44,086 nucleotides of DNA from Acidobacteriaceae bacterium (GTDB lineage Bacteria; Acidobacteriota; Terriglobia; Terriglobales; Acidobacteriaceae), in contig CAHJWN010000030.1 of NCBI GenBank assembly GCA_903642265.1, forward strand, positions 1 to 44,086, written 5' to 3'. The number at the start of each line of letters is the position of its first letter. Position 1 is the first letter of the stretch. Positions 17,501-24,412 of this stretch are shown one piece after another. Under the pieces are notes generated by a model, which worked only from the letters and a program-made list of their open reading frames with translations, searched no databases and had not been told where the DNA came from. The position numbers and the translations under genes are program-made.

Positions 17501-18424
17501 ATCATCATCAACCGTGCGGACCGGCATGGATTGAGTGAGTTGTATCAATTGCGTGGGCGCGTCGGCCGATCAAATCGCCGGGCTTACAGCTACTTGTTGA
17601 TTCCACCGGAGAAGGAACTGACGGAGATTTCGCGACGACGGCTGGCGGCGTTGAAGGAGTTTTCTGACCTTGGGGCCGGGTTCAAGATTGCGGCGCTTGA
17701 TCTTGAGCTGCGCGGCGCGGGCAACATGCTTGGCGGCGAGCAGTCGGGGCACATCGAGGCGATCGGCTTTGAGATGTATACGACGATGCTTGAAGAAGCC
17801 GTGCGCAAGATGAAGGGCGAGGAAGACAAGCCGGCACATGCGGGGACGGTTATCAATTTGGGTATCTCGGTGCGCATTGATAAGGACTATATCCCTGAAG
17901 AGAACCAGCGACTGCGGATGTACAAACGCATTGCCGGAGCAGAGGACTTCGCGGCGCTTGCGGATGTGCGTGCCGAGTTGCAGGACCGTTATGGGACGCC
18001 GCCCGATGCGGTGCTGAACCTGCTTGCGGCGGGCGAGATTCGCTTGCATTGCGAGCAGCTTGGCATTGCACAGCTTGACCGCAAACGCACACAGATCGAG
18101 ACCGGGCCACCGAAGATCCAGGGGACGGGCCGGAACCAGATCAAGGTGGTGCAGAAAGCGTTTGTGGAGATGCTGAACATCAAGTTTGCGGAAAAGCTTT
18201 CGGGAGGTGCTCCGGCGACGGCGCCTGGCGTGGCACCGGCGCGCGAGCGGATGGTTGAGCCGGGAGTGTTAATGCGCCTGATCAGCCGCAATGCAAAGAA
18301 AGGCGCGCAATTCACACCGCAGGGGGTGCTGCGTTGGCCGCTGAGTTCTGCGAAGGCGGAGGATGTGCTGGCAGAGACGCGAGCGCTGCTGGATTCGCTG
18401 GACACTTCGCGAGATGCGGCTTAG
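14564..18424 (+). CDS. mfd: Transcription-repair coupling factor Mfd
   Basis: DNA translocase that pushes stalled RNA polymerase off damaged templates and recruits UvrA. From the ATG at 14564 it has 1286 residues. It contains the UvrB-like N-terminal domains ('DVLPFENLSPHPEIQEMRAATLW', 'MPGQVTLRGGILDVYSPE' in parts), the RNA-polymerase-interacting domain ('DYVVHVEHGIAQYCGL', 'LYVPLTRLDLIQKY') and a RecG-like motor. Walker A is GDVGYGKT from residue 725, the DEEQ box is at 826-829, and 'SATPIPRTLHMSL' and 'LRGRVGRSNRRAYSYLL' follow. A TRCF C-terminal domain ends the protein. A TTG at 14492 would add 24 residues, but 'MILPFVREFFADLEHS' is the more natural start. Odd feature: residues about 293-307 (GPSPLIAKDRNAMNGAH) are encoded by a palindromic intergenic-type repeat at 15442-15486, in frame, in a variable segment before 'GATIFPGWEFF'. 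Confidence 0.97.
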   Translation: MILPFVREFFADLEHSSAFERVQRHLSAGTGRRRVSGLTATARALYLPLFVRAANAPCVIIVADNKAAESLYAAVLSACELSGALPAEAVLRLPAHDVLPFENLSPHPEIQEMRAATLWKIASASKAHPARLIIAPLESACMKLFDRDFYKGLALHLKRGEEYIPEMLVDHLLSVGYTKVDVVEMPGQVTLRGGILDVYSPETDRPVRVDFFGDEVESLRKFDPETQRSLTQTSSQLEEVLLLPLTETPVTEKLLTAINARLTRAGSAGAALEGGEQPAELLTHVAAGGTGPSPLIAKDRNAMNGAHSVAASSTAGATIFPGWEFFAPVAGATHTLLELLAAGGAAPRVFIEEPSMVKNQGERWWNKIEQRHERSGIGNLVRPEDIYLSPWELDDRMRAFSGCELDQLGLVDVLDGDRSDLSEVDFSTRPTQRFHGSIPALIDALNSLMKQDARILLTAHNQGEVERLAGLLQEYKVPYRLGSRNDAPGSSSSGSTTVYSESSYLAGELKTPVIVKTSVAAGVQVLDLDKALARQLVIFGAQDLVDDADVSARPVKRSKSKTSAFISDFRDLTVGDYVVHVEHGIAQYCGLRVIEEPDAPPLELMILEFADEAKLYVPLTRLDLIQKYRSTDTGPAPQLNKLGTQAWQKTKARVKKAMADMTAELLILYAQRKAAQGTPFSPDTNMQHEFEDAFDFNATDDQLSAIADIKADMESTQPMDRLLCGDVGYGKTEVAMRAAFKAVQDSKQVAVLTPTTVLSFQHYESFKRRFANFPVNIEMISRFRSAKEQKVILEKAAEGKIDILIGTHRILSKDLKFQDLGLLVVDEEQRFGVKHKERLKQMRASIDVLAMSATPIPRTLHMSLIGLRDMSVIETPPKDRMAIQTIVAKFDEKLVRTAIEMELERGGQTYFVHNRVETIYELAAKIRELVPSARVVIGHGQLPEAELERVMLAFMNHEYDVLVATSIIENGLDIPLANTIIINRADRHGLSELYQLRGRVGRSNRRAYSYLLIPPEKELTEISRRRLAALKEFSDLGAGFKIAALDLELRGAGNMLGGEQSGHIEAIGFEMYTTMLEEAVRKMKGEEDKPAHAGTVINLGISVRIDKDYIPEENQRLRMYKRIAGAEDFAALADVRAELQDRYGTPPDAVLNLLAAGEIRLHCEQLGIAQLDRKRTQIETGPPKIQGTGRNQIKVVQKAFVEMLNIKFAEKLSGGAPATAPGVAPARERMVEPGVLMRLISRNAKKGAQFTPQGVLRWPLSSAKAEDVLAETRALLDSLDTSRDAA
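15442..15486 (+). repeat. Palindromic repeat, copy 3, inside mfd
   Basis: Left arm CCCACTCATCGCG (15442-15454) and right arm CGCGATGAATGGG (15466-15478) pair at 12 of 13 positions across an 11-base loop. The flank GCACATAG follows. It has the same arms and flank as the intergenic copies at 6665 and 9383, and the same orientation on the plus strand. It keeps the mfd frame open. Confidence 0.8.
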
Positions 18425-18509
18425 AACCCTTTGATGTGAGCCGAGCGCCGCTCCCGGCCCCGCCTCAAATCCATTCCATCGCTTAGACTGCGGATGAGGT
18501 GCCGATACC

Positions 18510-20297
18510 ATGCTGCGTTCTTTTTCTCTGCTCTTAGGAGCATGCTTGATGATGTCCCACGTATCGGTTGCGCAGCGCGTCGCCGCAGATGGTGCGCCGC
18601 AGACCTTCAATTTCTTAGCGGACCAGTACTTCAGCGAAGTGTACTTCCACTACGCGCCGACTGCAGGAACTTCAGCGGGGCTGCATCAATATGACACGCA
18701 GCTTGAGGATTACTCTGCAGCCAGTGTGCAGCGGCAGGTTGCGGCCCTGAAGAGTTCCGAAGCAAAGATCGCTGCTATTGATCCGGCGGCGCTCGATGCC
18801 TCGGTTGCGGGTGATCGCGAGATGCTGCTGAACAGTATCCGGTCTACGCTGTTGACGCTGGAGGTAATTCGGCCCTGGGAGAAGAATCCCGATACTTATT
18901 CCTCCAGCATTACGAATTCAGTCTTCGTCATCATGAGTCGAAACTACGCCCCACCCAACACCCGGCTGAAGGCGGTGGTAGCGCGTGAGTTGATGATGCC
19001 GCAGGTCCTGGCGGAAGCTCGGAAGAACCTGAAGAATCCGCCGAAGATTTATACCGAGATTGCGCTTGAGCAGATTGGCGGCATCGTGTCGTTCTTTCAG
19101 AACGATGTGCCTGCGGCATTTGTCGATGCGCGCGACCCCGCAACTAGGGCGGCGTTTGCTACATCGAACACCGCGGTGATCGCGGCGCTGAACAGCTACA
19201 GCGCATGGATGAAGGCCGACCTTCTGCCGCGGTCAGACGGCGACTACAAGCTGGGTGCGGAGACGTTTGCAAAGAAGGTGAGCTACGACGAGATGGTCGA
19301 TCTACCGCTCGATCGTCTGCTCGAGGTGGCGTACAGCGATCTCCACCGCAATCAGGCGGAGTTTGCGCGAGTGGCGAAGGAGATTGATCCGACCAAGACG
19401 CCGCAGGAGGTGCTGGGGGAGTTGACAACGATCCACCCGGCGCCCGATCAACTGCTGGCTGCGTTCCAGAACACCTTTGATTCTCTGACGACCTTCATCA
19501 AGACGAACCACATCATCACGCTGCCGAGCGACGTGTTGCCGACGTTGGAAGAGACGCCGCCGTTCATGCGGGCGACGACGTTTGCATCGATGGATTCGCC
19601 GGGGGCCTTCGAGACGCACTCGACCAAGGCGTACTTCAACGTGACGCTGCCGGAGAAGGACTGGACACCAGCGCATGTTGCGGAGCATATGGCAGCGTTC
19701 AATACGGGCACAATCACCAGCATCAGCGTGCACGAAGCGTTTCCCGGCCACTATGTTCAGTTCCTGTGGCAGGACAAGTTCCCGTCCAAAGTGCGCAAAT
19801 TGCTCGGCTCGGCTTCAAACGTCGAGGGCTGGGCGCACTATTGCGAGCAGATGATGCTCGATGCCGGCTATGCGGCCGCGCCTGTGGATGCAACTCCAGC
19901 ACAGCTGCGTGAGGCAAAGTTGATTCGGCTGGGCCAGCTGCAGGATGCACTGCTGCGGGATGGAAGGTTTGTGGTTTCGATCAAGCTGCACACCGGTCAG
20001 GGGGAACCGGGCAACAAACCCTGGACAATGGACCAGGCAGTCGACTTCTTTGTGACGGAAGGGTATCAATCCCGTTCGGTTGGGCTTGTTGAGACGAAGC
20101 GCGGCACGTCCGATGCAACGTATTTGTACTACACGCTGGGTAAGCTGGAGATCATGAAGCTGCGTGAGGATCTGAAGCAGAAACAGGGTGCAGCCTTCAA
20201 CCTGCAGCAGTTTCACGACAACTTTATGCTGCAGGGGACCGCGCCGATCAGGATCATCCGCAAGGCCATGCTGCATAACGACTCGCCCGTACTGTGA
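18510..20297 (+). CDS. Secreted DUF885-family protein, putative zinc peptidase
   Basis: 595-residue protein with an N-terminal signal peptide (MLRSFSLLLGACLMMSHVSVAQ), so it is likely periplasmic. The DUF885 signature HEAFPGH at residues 408-414 gives an H-E-x4-H pattern, followed by 'NVEGWAHYCEQMMLDAGY', whose Glu can act as a further metal ligand. The family is helical and related to M32-like metallopeptidases; experimental substrates are poorly known. 'DYSAASVQRQVAAL' and 'DPAALDASVAGDREML' near the start and 'RRGTSDATYLYYTLGKLEIMKLRED' near the end (here KRGTSDATY) are also family features. It follows mfd by 85 bases on the same strand but is probably a separate unit. No strong Shine-Dalgarno sequence precedes the ATG at 18510. 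Confidence 0.88.
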   Translation: MLRSFSLLLGACLMMSHVSVAQRVAADGAPQTFNFLADQYFSEVYFHYAPTAGTSAGLHQYDTQLEDYSAASVQRQVAALKSSEAKIAAIDPAALDASVAGDREMLLNSIRSTLLTLEVIRPWEKNPDTYSSSITNSVFVIMSRNYAPPNTRLKAVVARELMMPQVLAEARKNLKNPPKIYTEIALEQIGGIVSFFQNDVPAAFVDARDPATRAAFATSNTAVIAALNSYSAWMKADLLPRSDGDYKLGAETFAKKVSYDEMVDLPLDRLLEVAYSDLHRNQAEFARVAKEIDPTKTPQEVLGELTTIHPAPDQLLAAFQNTFDSLTTFIKTNHIITLPSDVLPTLEETPPFMRATTFASMDSPGAFETHSTKAYFNVTLPEKDWTPAHVAEHMAAFNTGTITSISVHEAFPGHYVQFLWQDKFPSKVRKLLGSASNVEGWAHYCEQMMLDAGYAAAPVDATPAQLREAKLIRLGQLQDALLRDGRFVVSIKLHTGQGEPGNKPWTMDQAVDFFVTEGYQSRSVGLVETKRGTSDATYLYYTLGKLEIMKLREDLKQKQGAAFNLQQFHDNFMLQGTAPIRIIRKAMLHNDSPVL

Positions 20298-20351
20298 CGT
20301 ACAAACTGCTGTCATCTTTTTACTTGCACTCTTTGAAACGGAGGATGGGCC

Positions 20352-20459
20352 ATGGCGACCGCAACCCAAATCCCCGTCGAAGACTCTGTAACATTCCCTG
20401 CCAGCTGTTCGCAGGCGTCCCCCAAAGGTTTCATGGGGCAGGCAGGGTGGGTTTGCTAG
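20352..20459 (+). CDS. Candidate small ORF upstream of galU
   Basis: A 35-codon frame (MATATQIPVEDSVTFPASC… ending GWVC) with a perfect GGAGG at 20340-20344, seven bases before the ATG. The first nine or ten residues resemble the start of Uma2-family (DUF820) endonucleases (MATxTQIPVEEY…), but nothing after that fits. It could be a real short leader peptide, the decayed start of a lost Uma2 gene, or chance. The rest of the 20298-20502 gap shows no other gene; the segment CCCC-AAAGGTTTCAT-GGGG could form a weak stem. Confidence 0.28.
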   Translation: MATATQIPVEDSVTFPASCSQASPKGFMGQAGWVC

Positions 20460-20502
20460 CATGACCTAGGTAATAACTGATCGCTAAAGGATGCCGTTCC
20501 CG

Positions 20503-21378
20503 ATGACCATGAAGATTCGTAAAGCTGTTTTTCCTGCCGCCGGTATGGGCACACGCTTCCTGCCCGCAACCAAGGCCACGCCGAAGGAGATGCTGTGCCT
20601 TGTAGATAAACCGCTGATCCAGTACGGCGTAGAAGAGGCCGTGGCCGCAGGATGTACGGAGATCATCATCATCACGGGCCGCGGAAAGACGACGATGGAA
20701 GACCACTTCGACAAGTCGTCGGAGCTTGAGGCATCGCTTGCGGCAAAAAATAAAACGGCGCTGCTTGAGATTGCGCGCTCGGTGTCGAAGCTGGCGAAGA
20801 TCACCTACACACGCCAGCCGGAGGCGCTGGGGCTGGGGCATGCCGTGTTGATGGCGAAGGAGCTGGTCGGCAATGAGCCTTTTTGCGTACTGCTGCCAGA
20901 CGACATTGTTGACGCAAAAACGCCATGCATGAAGCAGATGGTCGAAGCCTTTAACGAGGTGCAGTCTTCAATCTTGGGATCTGAAGTTGTGGAGGGAGCG
21001 GCGATCTCGGCATATGGCTGCCTGGATTGCACACCCCTGGCCTCGAATCCGCGGCTGCTTGAAGTGAGAGACATGGTGGAGAAGCCGAAGCCGGAAGAAG
21101 CGCCTTCGCAGAACGCCATCATTGGGCGCTACATTCTGACGCCGAGGATCTTCGAGATGATCGAAGGTATCAAGCCCGGAGCGGGCGGAGAGTTGCAGTT
21201 GACCGATGCGATCAAGGCCCTGCTGCACTATGAGAAGGTCTATGGATACAGCTACGAAGGCAAGCGTCACGATGCCGGGGACAAGCTTGGCTTTCTGAAG
21301 GCGACGGTTGAATTCGGGTTGAAGCATCCGCAGCTCGGCGCCGGATTTCACGAGTGGCTCAAGAGTTTTCCGCTGTAA
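20503..21378 (+). CDS. galU: UTP-glucose-1-phosphate uridylyltransferase
   Basis: Makes UDP-glucose from UTP and glucose-1-phosphate, the precursor for polysaccharides, lipopolysaccharide and trehalose. The nucleotide-binding motif 'FPAAGMGTRFLPATKATPKEML' (in pieces: AAGMGTRFLP, ATKATPKEM) opens the protein, and 'VDKPLIQYGVEEA', 'IIITGRGKTTMEDHFD', 'GLGHAVLMAKELVGNEPFCVLLPDDI', 'ISAYGCL', 'MVEKPKPEEAPSQNAIIGRYIL' and 'YSYEGKRHDAGDKLGFLKA' follow the GalU pattern in order. Starts at 20491, 20503 and 20509 are all possible. AAAGGA at 20486-20491 overlaps the first and sits about 11 bases before the second, so 20503 is preferred (291 residues). A clear terminator follows the stop. Confidence 0.95.
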   Translation: MTMKIRKAVFPAAGMGTRFLPATKATPKEMLCLVDKPLIQYGVEEAVAAGCTEIIIITGRGKTTMEDHFDKSSELEASLAAKNKTALLEIARSVSKLAKITYTRQPEALGLGHAVLMAKELVGNEPFCVLLPDDIVDAKTPCMKQMVEAFNEVQSSILGSEVVEGAAISAYGCLDCTPLASNPRLLEVRDMVEKPKPEEAPSQNAIIGRYILTPRIFEMIEGIKPGAGGELQLTDAIKALLHYEKVYGYSYEGKRHDAGDKLGFLKATVEFGLKHPQLGAGFHEWLKSFPL

Positions 21379-21396
21379 GCGAGCGCTTTGACAATG

Positions 21397-21428
21397 AACG
21401 GCCTCCGCGTAGAGGCCGTTTTGCTCTT
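21397..21428 (+). terminator. Rho-independent terminator after galU
   Basis: Perfect 9-bp stem AACGGCCTC (21397-21405) / GAGGCCGTT (21412-21420) with a 6-base loop CGCGTA, followed by TTGCTCTT. It lies 19 bases after the galU stop and separates galU from the oxidoreductase gene. Confidence 0.85.
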
Positions 21429-21463
21429 GGTGGCGGAATCGTAAGCAACGGGTCCTTCATCCA

Positions 21464-22555
21464 ATGGAGGACATGGCGAAAACAACTCCAAACCTCCTCG
21501 ATCCGCTGCAACTCGGCGAACTGCTGCTTCCGAACCGCGTCATCATGGCGCCGCTTACCCGCCTCCGAGGTACGGTCGATTACATTCCGACACCGATCCA
21601 GGCTGAGTACTATGCGCAGCGCGCCTCCGCAGGATTGATTCTTTCTGAAGGCACTCCAGTTGACCCGATGGGCGTTGGCTACGCGCAGGTCCCCGGCATC
21701 TGGTCCAAGGAGCAGACTGAAGCGTGGAAGCCGATTACGAAGGCGGTTCATGATGCGGGAGGGCTCATCTTCGCGCAGATCTGGCATGTTGGCCGCCTCT
21801 CCGATCCCAGCTTCCTGAATGGCCAGCTTCCAATTGCGCCATCGGCCATTGCGTCTGCAGGGCACGTTTCGCTGATCCGGCCAGAGAAGAATTATGTGGC
21901 GCCGCGTGCGCTTGGGCTTGACGAGATTCCCGGCATCATTGAAGCGTTTCGGCGAGGCGCGCAGAATGCACAGGCTGCCGGATTCGATGGCGTCGAGATC
22001 CACGGGGCAAATGGCTACCTGCTGGACCAATTTCTGCAGGACGGCAGCAACCATCGTGATGACGAGTATGGCGGGCCGATAGAAAACCGGGCGCGACTGC
22101 ACCTGGAGGTGACCGATGCCGTGATCTCAGTCTGGGGAGCAGGGCGCGTAGGCATGCACCTTGCACCACGAAGCGGAGCGCAGGGTGTCTCCGACTCGAA
22201 CCTGCCGGCAACATTCGGCTACCTCGCTACTGAGCTAGGAAAGCGCAAGATTGCGTTCATCGCTGCGCGTGAGCATGTCGCGGCAGACTCGATCGGGCCT
22301 GACCTGAAGAAGGATTTCGGCGGCGTGTATATCGCGAACGAGGGGCTGGATCAGAAGAGTGGGCAAGCGCTGCTGGACGAAAACAAGGCAGATGCGGTGG
22401 CCTACGGCAAGCTGTTCATCGCGAACCCGGATCTGCCAATTCGGTTTGCCAAGGGAGCTCCGCTGAATGAGCCTGATCCCAAGACGTTTTACGCACATGG
22501 GCGAGAAGGCTATGTTGATTACCCGGCGCTTGAGGAAATGGCCGTCGGAGCTTAG
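21464..22555 (+). CDS. Old Yellow Enzyme family alkene reductase
   Basis: FMN-dependent NAD(P)H oxidoreductase of 363 residues, similar in layout to NemA/xenobiotic reductases that reduce activated C=C bonds, nitro compounds and nitrate esters. It is a TIM barrel with 'LLDPLQLGELLLPNRVIMAPLTR' (N-terminal strand, in pieces LPNRVIMAPLTR), 'QIWHVGR', and 'VEIHGANGYLLDQFL' holding the substrate-binding His-x-x-Asn pair, followed by 'NHRDDEYGGPIENRARL'. The near-terminal 'DAVAYGKLFIANPDLP' and 'FYAHGREGYVDYP' are also usual. ATGs at 21464 and 21473 are both possible; a GGAGG at 21466-21470 is too close to the second. It is a single gene between two terminators. Confidence 0.93.
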   Translation: MEDMAKTTPNLLDPLQLGELLLPNRVIMAPLTRLRGTVDYIPTPIQAEYYAQRASAGLILSEGTPVDPMGVGYAQVPGIWSKEQTEAWKPITKAVHDAGGLIFAQIWHVGRLSDPSFLNGQLPIAPSAIASAGHVSLIRPEKNYVAPRALGLDEIPGIIEAFRRGAQNAQAAGFDGVEIHGANGYLLDQFLQDGSNHRDDEYGGPIENRARLHLEVTDAVISVWGAGRVGMHLAPRSGAQGVSDSNLPATFGYLATELGKRKIAFIAAREHVAADSIGPDLKKDFGGVYIANEGLDQKSGQALLDENKADAVAYGKLFIANPDLPIRFAKGAPLNEPDPKTFYAHGREGYVDYPALEEMAVGA

Positions 22556-22567
22556 AAGATTGCGCGA

Positions 22568-22615
22568 ACGCAAAGGGCTGTGGAGAAATCTCCGCAGCCC
22601 TCTCTGTGTTTGCGT
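22568..22615. terminator. Bidirectional terminator between convergent genes
   Basis: A long imperfect hairpin with outer arms ACGCAAA (22568-22574) and TTTGCGT (22609-22615), and an inner stem GGGCTG-T-GGAG / CTCC-G-CAGCCC with an AAAT-type loop (22575-22600). It sits between the reductase stop and the phosphoesterase stop, so it can serve both strands. Confidence 0.75.
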
Positions 22616-22625
22616 ACACGAATGA

Positions 22626-23393
22626 CTAACGGCCTTCGCGAAGACGTGCGGCCAGGCGCTCTGGAAGACCTGCCATGAGGATGCGGCCCTGGGATGCAAT
22701 CAAGTCATACGGAACGCGATGGTAGATCATCTGGGCTGTATTGGAGTCGTACATGGCGAAAGCGGCGCGCCAATCGTAGTCCCGAGGCTGGCCCACTGAG
22801 CCGGGATTGATGAGGTGGCGTGAACCCGGCTCCATGTTGATCGTCCAACTCTCGGCTTCGTTCCGAGAGTCATAGGCTGGCCTGATCTCACGCCACTCGC
22901 TACCGCTGAGAGCGAACCCGCCCTGGACGTGCGTGTGGCCAAAGAAGGTGAGGTCTGTGGTCATCTGCTGCAGCGGTGCCCAGGCATCACGCATGCTCAG
23001 GATGTATTGATCTTCATTGAGCGGCGAACCATGCACGCAGGTCACGTTGAGATGATCTGCCAGAACGCGATTGGGTGCGATCGGGCCTTGTTCCAGCGCT
23101 TTCAGCCATTCAAGATTCTGGGGTGTCAGTTCCTGCTGCGTCCACAGTGCAGCGGCGCGGGCCACAGGGTTGAAGCCCAGTGCCGAGGCGACTCCGCAGC
23201 AGACGCGGTCATGATTGCCACGCACGACCAGGTGCGAGAGCGGGCGAATGACCTCGATGACCTGGTTTGGACTGCCTCCATATCCGACAACGTCGCCGAG
23301 GTTCCAAAGCTGATCGTAAGCGCCAGCGGCGGCAAGCACCGCAGCAAGGGCTTCGAGATTTGCGTGGATGTCGGAGAGGATGAGTGCGCGCAT
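22626..23393 (-). CDS. Metallophosphoesterase (calcineurin-like, YfcE-type)
   Basis: Two-metal phosphoesterase of 255 residues. The metal-binding motifs appear in order: 'ILSDIHANLEAL' (Asp8 and His10), 'LWNLGDVVGYGG', 'VVRGNHDRVC', 'TCVHGSP' and 'FFGHTHVQG'. The family includes phosphodiesterases and nucleotide pyrophosphatases; the exact substrate is not visible. The ATG at 23393 puts the first metal motif near the N terminus as in the family; an open frame to 23480 adds 29 residues that do not fit. Possibly cytoplasmic, as no signal peptide is present. Confidence 0.9.
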   Translation of the reverse strand: MRALILSDIHANLEALAAVLAAAGAYDQLWNLGDVVGYGGSPNQVIEVIRPLSHLVVRGNHDRVCCGVASALGFNPVARAAALWTQQELTPQNLEWLKALEQGPIAPNRVLADHLNVTCVHGSPLNEDQYILSMRDAWAPLQQMTTDLTFFGHTHVQGGFALSGSEWREIRPAYDSRNEAESWTINMEPGSRHLINPGSVGQPRDYDWRAAFAMYDSNTAQMIYHRVPYDLIASQGRILMAGLPERLAARLREGR

Positions 23394-23524
23394 AAATGCC
23401 GTCGTACCGGAGAAGGCACGAATCTTCAGCTTATAGGTAATTCGATTCGAGTGAAAGCAGCGGCTGGCAAAGGGCCGCAACCGTGAATGCGAGTTTGGGA
23501 ACCCCGCACGGAAGTTGGACGTAG

Positions 23525-24358
23525 TTACGACAAGCTGGCGGCAAGTGGAACCGTTCGATCCGTTGCCATGGTTGGGGCTGCGGAGAGCAGTCTGCGGGTG
23601 TACGGATGCTGCGGGTCACGGAAGAGGTCGCTGACTGTGGCCTGCTCGACGATGCTGCCATGCTGCATGACGGCGACCCTGTCGGCGATCTGGCTCACGA
23701 CCGCGAGATCGTGCGAGATGAACAGCATTGAAAGCTGATGTTGGTGGCGGAGCGCACGCAGGAGATCGAGAATCTGGGCCTGCACGGTCACGTCGAGTGC
23801 CGTTGTCGGCTCATCCGCGATGAGCAACCGTGGGCGGTTGACGATTGCCATGGCGATGAGAATGCGCTGGCGCTGCCCACCGGAAAACTGGTGGGGGTAG
23901 TCCTTGATGCGTCGCCCAACATCGGGCAGGCCTACTTGCCGCATCGCTTCGATCACCTTCACCTTGATCGCCGCGCGGGAGATGCCGCGGTCATGGGCGC
24001 GAACGGCCTCCGCGATCTGTGCGCCAACTGGCATTACGGGATTGAGCGCCGTCATGGGCTCCTGGAAGATCATGGCTATCTCGCGGCCACGATGGCGGCG
24101 CATCGCAGCTTCAGAGAGTGCCAGCAAATTGGTTTCACCGAAGCGGATCTGGCCGGTCAGGCTTGCCGAGGGCGGCAGAAGACGCAGAATGGCAAGCGAA
24201 GTAGCAGACTTTCCCGAACCCGATCCACCCACCAGGCCGAGCGTCTCGCCTTCCGCGATGGTGAACGATATATGCGAGACGGCTTTGTGGGACCCAAAGG
24301 AGAGGGAAAGGTCTTCGACGGCAAGAATCGGAGTGGCCACTGGGCTGAATGGTAGCAA
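23525..24358 (-). CDS. OppD/DppD-type ABC transporter ATP-binding protein
   Basis: 277-residue ATPase of the oligopeptide/dipeptide/nickel uptake group. Walker A GGSGSGKS lies at residues 44-51. The Q-loop segment is 'IAMIFQEPMTALNPVM', the signature is 'YPHQFSGGQRQRI', Walker B is 'LLIADEPTTALDVT', the switch His is in 'FISHDLAVVSQIADRV', and the C-terminal oligopeptide motif is 'DPQHPYTRRLLSA'. Usually such a protein works with two permeases, a binding protein and a second ATPase; none is adjacent here, so its partners must be elsewhere or it is an orphan. It is divergent from the secreted repeat protein at 24413 with 54 bases between starts. Confidence 0.93.
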   Translation of the reverse strand: MLPFSPVATPILAVEDLSLSFGSHKAVSHISFTIAEGETLGLVGGSGSGKSATSLAILRLLPPSASLTGQIRFGETNLLALSEAAMRRHRGREIAMIFQEPMTALNPVMPVGAQIAEAVRAHDRGISRAAIKVKVIEAMRQVGLPDVGRRIKDYPHQFSGGQRQRILIAMAIVNRPRLLIADEPTTALDVTVQAQILDLLRALRHQHQLSMLFISHDLAVVSQIADRVAVMQHGSIVEQATVSDLFRDPQHPYTRRLLSAAPTMATDRTVPLAASLS

Positions 24359-24412
24359 AGTGCGGCGAGTGCCATGTCAGCGGTCAATTGCGTCTAATCT
24401 CTCAAGAGGTTT

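Noticed and set aside
16046-17548. Minus-strand frame of 500 codons
   Set aside because: It lies wholly within mfd and its product is Arg/His/Leu-rich without any family motif.
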